A DNA stretch of 64,000 bases from Roseinatronobacter bogoriensis DSM 18756 (GCF_004366635.1 NZ_SORN01000001.1:324435-388434), one strand, 5' to 3'. Numbered from the stretch's first letter, positions 40,911 through 49,742 are shown. Notes: a model not told the origin generated them from the letters alone. Program-made: numbers and translations.

Positions 40911-41891
40911 ATGAAGACCAGTTTGATTGCACTCAGTATGGGCGTTGCCGCTGCTGCGTTGGCCGCACCCGTTGCGGCCGAATACCCCACGCGGGCGATC
41001 CAGATGATCATCCCGTTTGGCCCTGGTGGCGCGACAGACCTGTCGGCGCGGGCGTTGTCCACACCGCTGACGCGTATCGTTCCACAGCCAATTGTGCTGA
41101 CAAACCGTGCGGGCGCGGGCGGTGCAACGGGTTCTGTTGCGGTGCGCGATGCGGCCGGCGATGGGTATACGCTGCTTCTGGCGCGTGTCGGATCGCATAC
41201 GGTAAACCCGGCAATGAACCCGAATTTGCCCTATACGCTGGATGAATTCCGCTTTGTCGGAATTTACGAGATCAACCCCGTGGCTTGTGTCGTCAACAGC
41301 AACTCGGAGTTTCACAGCATCGACGATCTGATCAATGCGGTGAACGAGCGCCCCGGCGAGATTCTCTATAGCTCTTCGGGGGTTGGGTCGCTGCCGCATT
41401 TTGGCGCGCTGATGGTTCTGGATTCCTTTGGAATTACCGATCTGGATGAAAACGTCATCCATATTCCGACCGAAGGCGATGGGCAGGCGCTGACCGCCGT
41501 GTTGCAGGGCACGTCAGACTTCTACTGCGGCAGCACATCACCCGCTGCGCCCTTCATCAATGGTGGCCAGATGCGCCCGCTTATGGTCACATCGTCAGAG
41601 CGGCTTGACGGGTTCGATGCGCCCACTGTCGAGGAAATCGGCAAGCCCGAATTGCAAGCGCTGGTAGGCTGGACCGGCCTTGCAGGCCCGGAAGACCTGA
41701 CAGATGAAGCCGCCGAGAAATGGGGCGAATGGCTGGCAGAAGCGGCGCAGGATGAAGATTTCCAGCGTTTCATGACATCCGGCGGCTCTATCGTGCAGGT
41801 GATGTCGCCGGAAGAGTCAGTCGAATTCGTCAATAGCGCTTATGAGAGCTTTCGTCGGCTTGTCGTGGCGCTTGACCTTGAGATTGACTGA
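40911..41891 (+). CDS. tctC: TTT-family (TctC) substrate-binding protein
   Basis: A 326-residue periplasmic binding protein with a signal peptide (SLIALSMGVAAAALAAPVAA) followed by EYPTRAIQMIIPFGPGGATD, the family hallmark, and later NRAGAGGATGSVAVRDAAGD. Such proteins deliver carboxylates to the TctAB transporter. The ribosome site AGGGAGGAG is strong. The usual conserved Asp of the carboxylate-binding loop fits within GGATDLSARAL. Substrate is unknown; the neighbouring C4-dicarboxylate enzymes suggest a di- or tricarboxylate. Confidence 0.88.
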   Translation: MKTSLIALSMGVAAAALAAPVAAEYPTRAIQMIIPFGPGGATDLSARALSTPLTRIVPQPIVLTNRAGAGGATGSVAVRDAAGDGYTLLLARVGSHTVNPAMNPNLPYTLDEFRFVGIYEINPVACVVNSNSEFHSIDDLINAVNERPGEILYSSSGVGSLPHFGALMVLDSFGITDLDENVIHIPTEGDGQALTAVLQGTSDFYCGSTSPAAPFINGGQMRPLMVTSSERLDGFDAPTVEEIGKPELQALVGWTGLAGPEDLTDEAAEKWGEWLAEAAQDEDFQRFMTSGGSIVQVMSPEESVEFVNSAYESFRRLVVALDLEID

Positions 41892-41919
41892 CGCCCGCCA
41901 GAGGTAATGCAGCATAAGC

Positions 41920-41949
41920 GCCACTTGCAGTGAAACCACTGCAAGTGGC
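41920..41949 (+). other. Intercistronic stem-loop between tctC and tctB
   Basis: Perfect 13-base arms GCCACTTGCAGTG and CACTGCAAGTGGC around loop AAAC. Strong hairpins after binding-protein genes commonly protect the upstream mRNA or reduce read-through, giving more binding protein than membrane subunits. Confidence 0.75.
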
Positions 41950-42000
41950 ACCTCTGAGGTGCTCGACGCGCCCGCATCCCTTGCCATTAACGGAGTTCAC

Positions 42001-42492
42001 ATGCTCTCGCGACGCGACGAATTACTGATCGGATTGGGCGTCATGGTCATTGGCGCCGCGGTTTTATGGTGGATCATCCCGAATTACATCGCAACGCCAA
42101 GGCGTGTTCCTATTCCGGCCTTGTCTCCTGCCTTCTGGCCCAAGATCATCGCATGGACGATCATTCTTTGCGGTGCTGTGTTGAGTGTTCGAGCCGTGTT
42201 GGCCCCAACGCCCCCGGATGCAGTTGTTGATGACCTGTCTGTGACACGCCCTGAAGGGCTTCGTTTGCTGGCGCTTGGTGTCATCTTGCTTGGCATCTAT
42301 TTCGCATTGCCCATCGTCGGTATGGTCTGGGTCAGCATGATCGCTTTCGCGCTGCTGGTGCTGCTGAGCGGCGGGAAGCATCTGATCTGGGGCATGATTG
42401 CCGCCGTGGTTCTGCCACTGCTGCTGTATTTCTTTTTTACCAAGGTTGCCGGGGTTGCCATACCCCAAGGCCAGATCGTGAGGCTTCCGTGA
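42001..42492 (+). CDS. tctB: TTT-family small membrane subunit TctB
   Basis: A 163-residue protein with four membrane segments (ELLIGLGVMVIGAAVLWWII; IIAWTIILCGAVLSVRAVL; LRLLALGVILLGIYFALPIV; a final pair from MIAFALLVLL to LLYFFF), the normal TctB arrangement. The start ATG 42001 follows ACGGAG. Its stop overlaps the GTG start of tctA by four bases. Confidence 0.85.
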   Translation: MLSRRDELLIGLGVMVIGAAVLWWIIPNYIATPRRVPIPALSPAFWPKIIAWTIILCGAVLSVRAVLAPTPPDAVVDDLSVTRPEGLRLLALGVILLGIYFALPIVGMVWVSMIAFALLVLLSGGKHLIWGMIAAVVLPLLLYFFFTKVAGVAIPQGQIVRLP

Positions 42493-44027
42493 CATTTATC
42501 GAAGCACTTAGCGCGGGCTTTGTCATGGTCGCGCAATGGGAAAGTATACTGTTTCTGGCACTTGGCGTGACCATCGGGGTTGTCGCCGGGGCTATCCCCG
42601 GCATGTCAGCGACAATGGCTGTGGCGCTGACCTTGCCTTTCACCTTTGCGCTGCAACCGATATTCGGCATCCTGTTGTTGCTGGGCGTCTATAAGGGCGG
42701 CATCTTTGGTGGGTCGATTCCCGCTATCCTGATCAAGACGCCGGGCACGCCAGCATCTTCGGCCACGGCCCTGGACGGGTATCCGATGGCAGAGCAGGGG
42801 CGCGCGGGTGAGGCGTTGAGCATGTCACTCTATGCGTCCTGCATTGCGGACCTGATCTCTAATCTTGCGCTGATCGTCTTTGCTGCGTGGCTTGCTTCTT
42901 TCGCGCTGAATTTCGGCCCGCCAGAAATGTTCACGCTGATCGTGTTCTCGCTGACCATTATCGCAGGCGTTTCGGGGGATAGTCTGATCAAGGGTGTGGT
43001 CGCTGCCGCGCTGGGCCTGCTATTGGCGACCATTGGCCTCGATTTCATCGCCGGGACCGAACGGTTGACATTCGGATCAGTCGATATGCGCGGGGGGCTG
43101 AACTTCATCGCTGTTCTGATTGGCTTGTTCGCCCTGCCGGAAATCATCGCCTATATGCGCAAATCTGCGGCGCAGGATCATCGTGTGCGCGGCATGGGCT
43201 ATTCACGTCTGAAGCTTGCAGATTTCAGGCGCTCGTTGAAATCCATCTTTCGGGGCAGCGCAATCGGCGTGTTTCTGGGGGCCATTCCCGGCATTGGCGC
43301 GGCCCCTTCGGCGTTTCTGTCCTATTCCGAGGCCCGCCGCGCATCGCCAAACCGCGACAATTTCGGCAAGGGAGAGGTTGAGGGTGTTGCTGCGGCCGAG
43401 GCTGGGAATAATGGCGTCGCCGGGGCCACGCTGATCCCGCTGCTGTCGCTGGGCATTCCGGGCGATGTGATCACCGCCATCATCATCGGCGCGTTCATGG
43501 TCCATAACCTAACGCCGGGGCCACTGCTGTTTGTGAATAATGCCGATCTTGTCTATGCGCTGTTCATCGGGCTGATTGCCAGTTCATTTCTGTTGCTGAT
43601 TATCGGGTCTGTTGCGATCCGGGCGTTTCGCTATATTGCCGATGTGCCGTCGAACCTGTTGTTTCCAGGCGTATTGGTGCTGTGCATTTTCGGGGTCTAT
43701 GCGGTCAATAACTCGGTGTTTGATGTGGCGGTCATGCTGTTGATGGGGGTGGTGGGCTATATCATGCTGATCTTGCGCTTTCCCGCCGCACCTTTTCTGA
43801 TCGGGTTCATTCTGGGGCCGATGCTGGAAAACAATTTCAGGCAGGCGCTTCTGATGTCGCGCGGTGATTTCAGCATCTTTGCACGTGGTCCGATTACCAT
43901 ATTGTTCTTGTGCATGACCGTGATCTCGGTTGTTCTGATCATCCGGTCCACGGTCAAGGCGGCGCGTCTGAAACGCGAGCTTGGGGCTTATGGAAAGAAA
44001 TCGGCCATGCAAGGCCCCGAAACCTGA
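42489..44027 (+). CDS. tctA: TTT-family large membrane subunit TctA
   Basis: A 512-residue permease with about 12 membrane helices. Hallmarks: GAIPGMSATMAVALTLPFTF, GSIPAILIKTPGTPASSAT, GAIPGIGAAPSAFLSYSEAR and IPLLSLGIPGDVITAIIIG. It should import a carboxylate with TctB and TctC using an ion gradient. GTG start; the following TSUP gene begins 10 bases after its stop. Confidence 0.92.
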   Translation: MTFIEALSAGFVMVAQWESILFLALGVTIGVVAGAIPGMSATMAVALTLPFTFALQPIFGILLLLGVYKGGIFGGSIPAILIKTPGTPASSATALDGYPMAEQGRAGEALSMSLYASCIADLISNLALIVFAAWLASFALNFGPPEMFTLIVFSLTIIAGVSGDSLIKGVVAAALGLLLATIGLDFIAGTERLTFGSVDMRGGLNFIAVLIGLFALPEIIAYMRKSAAQDHRVRGMGYSRLKLADFRRSLKSIFRGSAIGVFLGAIPGIGAAPSAFLSYSEARRASPNRDNFGKGEVEGVAAAEAGNNGVAGATLIPLLSLGIPGDVITAIIIGAFMVHNLTPGPLLFVNNADLVYALFIGLIASSFLLLIIGSVAIRAFRYIADVPSNLLFPGVLVLCIFGVYAVNNSVFDVAVMLLMGVVGYIMLILRFPAAPFLIGFILGPMLENNFRQALLMSRGDFSIFARGPITILFLCMTVISVVLIIRSTVKAARLKRELGAYGKKSAMQGPET

Positions 44028-44037
44028 ACGCAGACAC

Positions 44038-44802
44038 ATGAATTTCCTGACGACAATTACCCCTGCGGATGCAGCACTGGTTGCAGCGGTCTTTATTCTG
44101 GGGGGGATGGTCAAGGGTGCGTTGGGTTTCGGGTTGCCACTGACGACAATGGCTATCCTGCCCTTCTTTGTGCCTGTTGATGCCGCGCTGGCTGTGAATG
44201 TGGTGGTGCTGTTCCTGACCAATATTGCCCAGTTCCTGCAAATGGGGCAGATGCGCGAAACCGCCACACGGTTTGCGCCCGTGCTGTGGGGGATCGCGAT
44301 AGGGGTTCCTTTGGGCACGGCAATGGTGTCCGCCTTTTCGGATGAGTTTCTGTTGCTTGCCCTTGGCGCGGTTGTGGTGACCTTTTCGGTGCTGTCGCTC
44401 AGTTCCGTCAATCTTGATCTTCGCCCTGCGCAAGAACGCCCTGTCGGCTGGATAGCCGGCATATTGGGCGGGATTGTGGGGGCGCTGACGACCGTGGGCG
44501 GCCCGTTATTCGTGATGTATTTGGTCGGGCTGCGGGTCGAGCGGCGAGAATTCCTCTCGGCGCTCAGCTTGTTTTTCATTCTGTCGGCGGTGTTGGTATC
44601 GGGGGCGTTTTTGCTGGTTGGTCTTTTTACGCCAGAACGCCTGTTTTTGGCTGCAATCGCGCTACCTGCTGCCATAGGGGGCATGTGGCTGGGCAACCGC
44701 ATCGCCGCCTATGTCCCGGCGCATCGCTTCCGGGTATTGGTGCTGGTGGTGTTGGGCTGTCTTGGGTTAAATCTGCTATGGCGCGGGATCAGTGGTGGCT
44801 GA
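44038..44802 (+). CDS. Second TSUP-family membrane exporter
   Basis: A 254-residue protein with about eight membrane helices and the family's paired motifs LGGMVKGALGFGLPLTTMAI (near 22-41) and LGGIVGALTTVGGPLFVMYL (near 140-160). It ends the tctCBA run and precedes a lysR. The start at 44038 has a weak ribosome site; translation may be coupled to tctA. A second TSUP gene in the same 15 kb supports an anionic, possibly sulfur-containing, by-product being removed from the cell. Confidence 0.82.
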   Translation: MNFLTTITPADAALVAAVFILGGMVKGALGFGLPLTTMAILPFFVPVDAALAVNVVVLFLTNIAQFLQMGQMRETATRFAPVLWGIAIGVPLGTAMVSAFSDEFLLLALGAVVVTFSVLSLSSVNLDLRPAQERPVGWIAGILGGIVGALTTVGGPLFVMYLVGLRVERREFLSALSLFFILSAVLVSGAFLLVGLFTPERLFLAAIALPAAIGGMWLGNRIAAYVPAHRFRVLVLVVLGCLGLNLLWRGISGG

Positions 44803-44814
44803 GAGGGTAACTTT

Positions 44815-45729
44815 ATGGACGTAAAGTCCCTTTATACATTTATCGCGGTTGTCGATCATGGCAGTTTTGCCCAAGCGGCCGAAGCGCTGGACCTTTCGGC
44901 TTCTGCGATCAGCGTGCAGATGCGGGGGCTTGAAGCAGATGTGGATATGCGCCTGTTCGACCGCAGCCGCAGGCCGCCGGTCCTGACCCAGGAAGGGCGC
45001 GACTTCATCGAGCGCGCGAGAGAGGTGATTGCCATCTGGGAAGACCTTTCGCACAGCCTTCGGCGCGACAGCAATGCTGGAAAGCTGCGGATCGGGGCGG
45101 TTCACACGGCAGTGTCGGCCCTTCTGCCCGCAGCCTTGCGGCGCTTGCGCGAAAGCCATCCAAAACTGGAAATGCGTCTGACCACCGGCCTTGCGCATGA
45201 GTTGGACGCAGCCTTGCGCGCGGGAATGATCGACGTTGCGCTGACGACAGGCACAACAGAGATCGCGCCGGGCTATGTCTTTAACACCATCAGCGCGCAA
45301 CGACTGGTCGTTGTGGCCCATGCCAGCGCCAAGGGCGAGGATTTCCGTCAGTTGCTGCAAAGCAACCCCTATGTGCGGTTTTCCCGGCAGGCGCGCGTCG
45401 GAGAGATGGTCGAGCGGGCATTGGAGTTGAACGGCATTCAGGTCCATACCGTCATGGAGGTGGATACTCAGGACGGTGTCCTTGCGCTGGTTGCGGCTGG
45501 GCTTGGTGTCTCGGTCGTTCCTGAGCACCCGAAGTTGCAAGACCCACAATTCAGGGTCATGCCGCTTGGCAATCCACCGCCCTTGCGCCTGCTGGGCCTT
45601 ATGTTCGAACCTACCTCGCCACGGCGCAGGTTCTGCGACCTGCTTTGTGAGGAATTGCGCAAGGAGGCGGTCGCTGTCGGAATGCCTGTCCCGACGATAA
45701 CCGAGGACTCAGCCGAGCCTGTCAAGTAA
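44815..45729 (+). CDS. LysR-family transcriptional regulator
   Basis: A 304-residue LysR protein: helix-turn-helix with YTFIAVVDHGSFAQAAEALD and SASAISVQMRGLEADVDMRL (residues about 5-62), then an effector domain (about 88-290). It starts 12 bases after the second TSUP gene with GAGAGG upstream, so it is probably transcribed with tctCBA. It is a different regulator from the one at 31340; which controls which promoter is not settled by sequence. Confidence 0.9.
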   Translation: MDVKSLYTFIAVVDHGSFAQAAEALDLSASAISVQMRGLEADVDMRLFDRSRRPPVLTQEGRDFIERAREVIAIWEDLSHSLRRDSNAGKLRIGAVHTAVSALLPAALRRLRESHPKLEMRLTTGLAHELDAALRAGMIDVALTTGTTEIAPGYVFNTISAQRLVVVAHASAKGEDFRQLLQSNPYVRFSRQARVGEMVERALELNGIQVHTVMEVDTQDGVLALVAAGLGVSVVPEHPKLQDPQFRVMPLGNPPPLRLLGLMFEPTSPRRRFCDLLCEELRKEAVAVGMPVPTITEDSAEPVK

Positions 45730-45763
45730 GCGGGGGGCAAGTGTAGGCGGTCGCAGCGCCGGC

Positions 45764-46141
45764 CTAGTCTTCGTCAAGATCAATTCGATCCGCGATTTCG
45801 GGTGACATCAGGCCGGAATGCAGGGCAAGCAAGATCACCTTGGCATCAAGCGAGCTGCCGTGATCAAGCGCGTCTTCAAGGCTAAGGTCAAGCGACTGCG
45901 CCTCGCTTTCGCCATGTTGGTCCATGAACTGCGCATGGCCAAGGCTGCAATAAGCCATCAAGCGCGCTGCTTGCGCGAAATCCGTCTGCTGGTTTCCGCG
46001 ACCGTGTTTTTTTACAAGCTGGATCAGTGTCAGCTTGACTGGCTCAGGCACAAGCAGGGGGTGCATGCCGGAGGCACGAAATGCGTCATCCAGCGCCCTT
46101 ATCGCGCTGGAGCGGCCAAGCAGATCAAACAAACGAAACAT
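45764..46141 (-). CDS. Conserved-looking hypothetical protein, 125 residues
   Basis: A soluble, helix-rich, acidic protein (FRLFDLLGRSSAIRALDDAF, ending SPEIADRIDLDED). Codon use matches neighbouring genes and the frame is intact, so I think it is real, but I recognise no family and the ribosome site is poor. It converges on the lysR gene and lies downstream of another unknown gene on the same strand. Confidence 0.5.
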   Translation of the reverse strand: MFRLFDLLGRSSAIRALDDAFRASGMHPLLVPEPVKLTLIQLVKKHGRGNQQTDFAQAARLMAYCSLGHAQFMDQHGESEAQSLDLSLEDALDHGSSLDAKVILLALHSGLMSPEIADRIDLDED

Positions 46142-46270
46142 GAAGGAGTCGTATCAGGTCTTCCGCAAGGCTGCATCGGTAAATTGCGGGGCGACACGAC
46201 ATATCTGTTCCCCCATCTATACAGACGGCGGGACGCGAAGCGGTCGCGCATACGGTTTGGTTCGCGCCCT

Positions 46271-46654
46271 TCAGGTGCCTTTGTCATCTTTGGTGGAATT
46301 ATTAACCACAAGGACTGGCCGGGGCTTTGCATCCTGATCCTCTGGTGCGGGGGCAGGTTTTTCTTGTACGGCAAGCCCTTCTGCATCCATCTGTGCGATG
46401 ATCACCGTATCCGCGAAGGCGAGCGCCTCGTTCAGGGATGCCGCCAATTCCCAATCTTCGCAAAAGATCGGAATAATGTGATCCTGCGCCAGCACATCGG
46501 CGGCATTCAGCGCGCCATAGGAGCCGTCATAGGAACGTTCGTCTATTGTGACTACCCGAACATCGCGGTGCGTTTGTTCGATCAGACCGACAAGGGTATG
46601 AGCAAGAAACGTGTTGATGTCACGATCAGGTATTATCACCAGAACTTCTTTCAT
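46271..46654 (-). CDS. Hypothetical protein, 127 residues
   Basis: Begins MKEVLVIIPDRDINTFLAHT followed by VGLIEQTHRDVRVVTIDE, an alternating strand-helix pattern like receiver or universal-stress folds, and has a charged tail rich in Pro, Glu, Asp and Lys. A GGGAG ribosome site precedes the ATG. It may be cotranscribed with the gene at 45764. I cannot assign a function. Confidence 0.5.
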   Translation of the reverse strand: MKEVLVIIPDRDINTFLAHTLVGLIEQTHRDVRVVTIDERSYDGSYGALNAADVLAQDHIIPIFCEDWELAASLNEALAFADTVIIAQMDAEGLAVQEKPAPAPEDQDAKPRPVLVVNNSTKDDKGT

Positions 46655-47774
46655 GCGAACCTACTCCCTGTAGGTGACCAGGCATGCGGTCGGTCTGATT
46701 GCTTTGAGACAGGATAAGTGTGCAAACTGCAATTTTGTTCCTGATACCCGGCGTATTCTTGGTCGAAGCCGGGCGCGCGATGATTGTGCGCTGCAAATGC
46801 TTATTGAGATTTGGAACAGGCGAAAAGGTTGCTGCCAGTCACCACGGTCGCGCAGATACATGCCTATCTGTTTGGACGGGGGATTGTTGCTGGTTGCGAA
46901 ACACTATTGTGGCGCGCTGTTTCGGTCTGAAATGCGCGATTTTGATCGCACTGAGTCGGCCGAGAGATTCGGTGAACTTTCACACAAATTTCTCAGTACA
47001 ACCTGTGGGGATTTGATGTGATAATTCACAACCTTTGGTTGTTGGCTCTCGACTTGGGGCGGAGAGTCGTGAGTGATTCCTAGAATTATCAAGGCTATAA
47101 GCGGAGAATATGCGCCAAAGAATTGGACGCGTTCCTTAAGATATCTTAAAATGTAACTTAGGTTAAGGGCCGGAATTGGCTGTGATCTAAAAGTGTCGCT
47201 TCGAGGGCATGTGATTTTGTGATGGTGCCGGAGAGTGTTTTTGATGTTATTCTTGGAAACAGTCCGGGCACTGGTCAGTAGGCGGTAATTTGGTCGCCAG
47301 GTGCGATCAAGATGTTCTGATCTACCCATGTGCGGTGTGCAGGACCGCGCAGGATATAAGACATAAGCCACGGCAAATCCGTATCGAGCATTTGAGAACC
47401 GTCTGAGTTTTTTGGGAATTTCATTCCCCGATGGCGGCTGGACAATGGAAACGATTTAAGTGGAGCACTGCAATGACATCCAGAATCAAGGCCGGGCGAT
47501 CCGTCAGTAACACCTGAGTATATGACGCTGGCTTAGGGACAGGTGTCCGCGCGATCAGGCAAGTGGAAATTTGCTTTTTCCTGCGCGGGCCGAAGCGATG
47601 CCGAGATTAATGAGAGGTTGGGCCGGTCCTGTCTGGGCAGGGACGAATGGTGGCAGCTTGCCTGCCTTCTATGGAAAGTTGGTTTCTGAACTATCCGTAC
47701 CGCGAGTGACGAGCCTTTTTCATCCGACAGACGCCAGAAGGCAAATTGCCGGGCGCAAACATTGGGGACCATGT
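46655..47774. other. Long stretch without a convincing gene
   Basis: About 1.1 kb before the sigma factor gene. Base composition is lower in G+C than the flanks. Open frames on both strands (for example 46904-47371 minus and 46674-47021 plus) are rich in Cys, Arg and Ser, lack ribosome sites and have unlike codon use. There is a small inverted repeat GTGATAATTCAC near 47018. It could hold a small RNA, regulatory DNA or a decayed gene. Confidence 0.5.
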
Positions 47775-48248
47775 GTGTCAGACAATATTTTAGATCATAT
47801 CGCCGCCTTGCGGAGCTTTGCCAGGGCACTTTGTGGCGGCCGAGAAGAGGCTGAAGATTTAGTTCAGGAAACCCTTCTGCGGGCGATCGAGTACAGTTCG
47901 ACATACCGCGAAGGGACAAATATGCGGGGATGGCTGTGCACCATCATGCGCAATCGCTTTTACACCAATATCAAGAAGCGACGCCGGGAAAATACAGGCG
48001 CTGAGGATTGCGCATCTGCCAGTGCCAGCACCCCGGGGACGCAAGAGTGGCACATTCAAGGCTGCGAGCTGTCAAAGGCGTTGCAGGACTTACCACTTCA
48101 TTATCGAGAGGCAGTCGTCATCGTGCTGGTCATGGGCGAAAGCTATATCGACGCTTCTCGGCTCATGGAGTGCGACATCGGGACTATAAAGAGTCGCGTC
48201 AACAGGGGGCGCAACATGCTAAAGGCCAAATTGGGTGAGGTGGGCTAG
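47775..48248 (+). CDS. ECF sigma factor, EcfG-like
   Basis: A 157-residue sigma-70 factor. Region 2: HIAALRSFARALCGGREEAE, DLVQETLLRAIEY and NMRGWLCTIMRNRFY. Region 4: LQDLPLHYREAVVIVLVMGE, then DIGTIKSRVNRGRNML. I use GTG 47775 (GGGGA upstream); the longer open frame has unlikely N-terminal sequence. Short EcfG-type factors of this shape direct the general stress response of alphaproteobacteria. The converging NepR-like gene 22 bases away supports this. Confidence 0.85.
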   Translation: MSDNILDHIAALRSFARALCGGREEAEDLVQETLLRAIEYSSTYREGTNMRGWLCTIMRNRFYTNIKKRRRENTGAEDCASASASTPGTQEWHIQGCELSKALQDLPLHYREAVVIVLVMGESYIDASRLMECDIGTIKSRVNRGRNMLKAKLGEVG

Positions 48249-48270
48249 CCTGTTGTAACCGCGCGCCTCG

Positions 48271-48531
48271 TTAGTCTTCGTCACGCTTTTTAAGGCGCTC
48301 TTCCAGTTGTTTGGCAAGGCGTTTCAAGTCATCCGATATGGGTTCGGCTTCGACGCGGGTGTGCAGCGCCCGCAAGTCCTGGTCGATCTGGTGGTCGTCA
48401 TCGTGGTCGTCGCGGTCTGATTTGCCTTGATCCAACATATCATCAGCCTTCGCAGCAGATTTGATCCAGTCCCGTTCGGAGCGAGGCTGTTTTGATCTTG
48501 CATGCCGTGGGAGAGTTTTGCGCTCTTTCAT
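48271..48531 (-). CDS. nepR: NepR-like anti-sigma factor
   Basis: An 86-residue, highly charged protein. Its C-terminal half (IDQDLRALHTRVEAEPISDD, then LKRLAKQLEERLKKRDED) follows the NepR pattern of LR-L-V-EP-P/I-D-L-L with two amphipathic helices. NepR binds and blocks EcfG until phosphorylated PhyR removes it. The N-terminal 40 residues are basic then Asp-rich. Gene order is convergent with the sigma gene rather than the common tandem nepR-ecfG. The phyR gene is not in this window. Confidence 0.7.
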   Translation of the reverse strand: MKERKTLPRHARSKQPRSERDWIKSAAKADDMLDQGKSDRDDHDDDHQIDQDLRALHTRVEAEPISDDLKRLAKQLEERLKKRDED

Positions 48532-48909
48532 ATCTTGGCAAACAGACCTGTGATCAGTGTCCCATTTCTATAACACTACTGCCCAGTCTGAACTAAAGTC
48601 AACTGTTACTTCGCTATAAGTTGCGGCTGTCCCCGTAGGTGGCCGCATATTTAGTGTTTTTTACCATATACTGGGGCGTCGTGCGGATTCTCCAGCCCCC
48701 GCGGTGGCTGGGCAATGGGGCGGCCTGACCCGTGGCGCTGCCATTGAGTATCCAGCGTTGCGAATGCATCAGATTTAAGCACTATCCCACACGCCCTGCG
48801 GTGCCTGTGTGATTTACTTTGCTTTTGCCAAGCGCTTGTGCAAAGATATTTGCATCACGAATAATAATTGCGTGATTTATTTGCAAAGCCAACGCAACAG
48901 GGAGTCACC
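48532..48909. other. Intergenic region upstream of the amino-acid ABC operon
   Basis: About 380 bases, no gene. Near its right end is a cluster of symmetric sequence (48840-48876) that could be the operator for the RpiR regulator encoded at the end of the operon. The rest shows no clear signal. Confidence 0.55.
48840..48876. promoter_or_regulatory. Candidate operator before the amino-acid transporter
   Basis: GCAAA-GATA-TTTGC (48840-48853) is followed by ATCACG-N11-CGTGAT (48854-48876), two nested symmetric elements 34-70 bases before the binding-protein ATG. TTTGC recurs nearby on both strands. Confidence 0.4.
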
Positions 48910-49650
48910 ATGAAACGTACCCTTTCACTTTTCGCTGCCGCAGCACTTGCGCTGGGGGCCAATTCGGCACTGGCTGACAAGCTGGTTGTCGCAACTGACA
49001 CGGCATTTGTGCCATTTGAATTCATGCAGGATGGGGAATATGTCGGTTTCGATATCGACATGTGGAACATGATTGCAGAAGAGCTTGAGCTGGAGTTTGA
49101 GCTGCGCCCGATGGATTTCAACGGCATTATTCCGGGCTTGCAGACTGGGCAGGTCGATGTCGCGCTGGCCGGGATCACGATCCGTGACGATCGCGCCGAA
49201 GTCATCGACTTCTCGGATGGCTATTACGATAGCGGTTTCCTGATCATGGTTCCGGTCGATAGCGATATCGAAGGCTTTGCCGATCTGGAAGGCAAGACGC
49301 TTGCTGTGCGCACCGGCACTTCGGCGGCGGACTATGCGCGCGACAACTTCACCGAAACCACGCTGCGCCAGTTCCCGAATATCGACAACGCCTATCTGGA
49401 GCTGCGCACAGGCCGCGTTGATGCTGCCATGCACGACACGCCGAATGTGCTGTATTACATCGCGACTGCGGGTGATGGTCAGGTCAAGGCAGTGGGCGAG
49501 CAGATGATGGCCCATCAATATGGCATCGGCTTCCCCAAAGGCTCTGATCTGGTTGAGCCGGTCAATCAGGTGCTGGCCAATATGCGGGAAGATGGTCGCT
49601 ATGACGAAATCTACATGAAGTGGTTCGGCACAACGCCGCCCACCAACTGA
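48910..49650 (+). CDS. Polar amino acid ABC transporter substrate-binding protein
   Basis: A 246-residue family 3 binding protein with a signal peptide (RTLSLFAAAALALGANSALA) and hallmarks DTAFVPFEFMQDGEYVGFDI, DMWNMIAEEL, GLQTGQVDVALAGITI and AVRTGTSAADYARDN. The closest pattern is glutamine/histidine-type (GlnH) binding proteins. The ribosome site is AGGGAG. It heads an operon with a permease, ATPase and a C45 hydrolase; a strong stem-loop follows its stop. Confidence 0.9.
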   Translation: MKRTLSLFAAAALALGANSALADKLVVATDTAFVPFEFMQDGEYVGFDIDMWNMIAEELELEFELRPMDFNGIIPGLQTGQVDVALAGITIRDDRAEVIDFSDGYYDSGFLIMVPVDSDIEGFADLEGKTLAVRTGTSAADYARDNFTETTLRQFPNIDNAYLELRTGRVDAAMHDTPNVLYYIATAGDGQVKAVGEQMMAHQYGIGFPKGSDLVEPVNQVLANMREDGRYDEIYMKWFGTTPPTN

Positions 49651-49671
49651 TCCATCTCTTGAAGCATTTGA

Positions 49672-49698
49672 AGCAGGGCAGACGTTTTCTGCCCTGCT
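49672..49698 (+). other. Intercistronic stem-loop after the binding-protein gene
   Basis: Perfect 11-base arms AGCAGGGCAGA and TCTGCCCTGCT with a 5-base loop, 21 bases after the stop and 44 bases before the permease ATG. Like the tctC hairpin, it probably raises the level of binding protein relative to membrane parts. Confidence 0.7.
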
Positions 49699-49742
49699 CG
49701 CACCCGCTGGCGATGCGGCAATCTCAACACGAAGGGTAGCTT

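Noticed and set aside
43584..44702. A 372-codon minus-strand frame opposite tctA and the TSUP gene
   Set aside because: Composition (Arg, Asn, Thr, Pro) is that of antisense to membrane-protein codons.
46904..47371. A 155-codon minus-strand frame in the gap before the sigma factor gene
   Set aside because: No ribosome site, Ser/Arg/Pro/His-rich, codon use unlike neighbours; kept only as part of the gap description.
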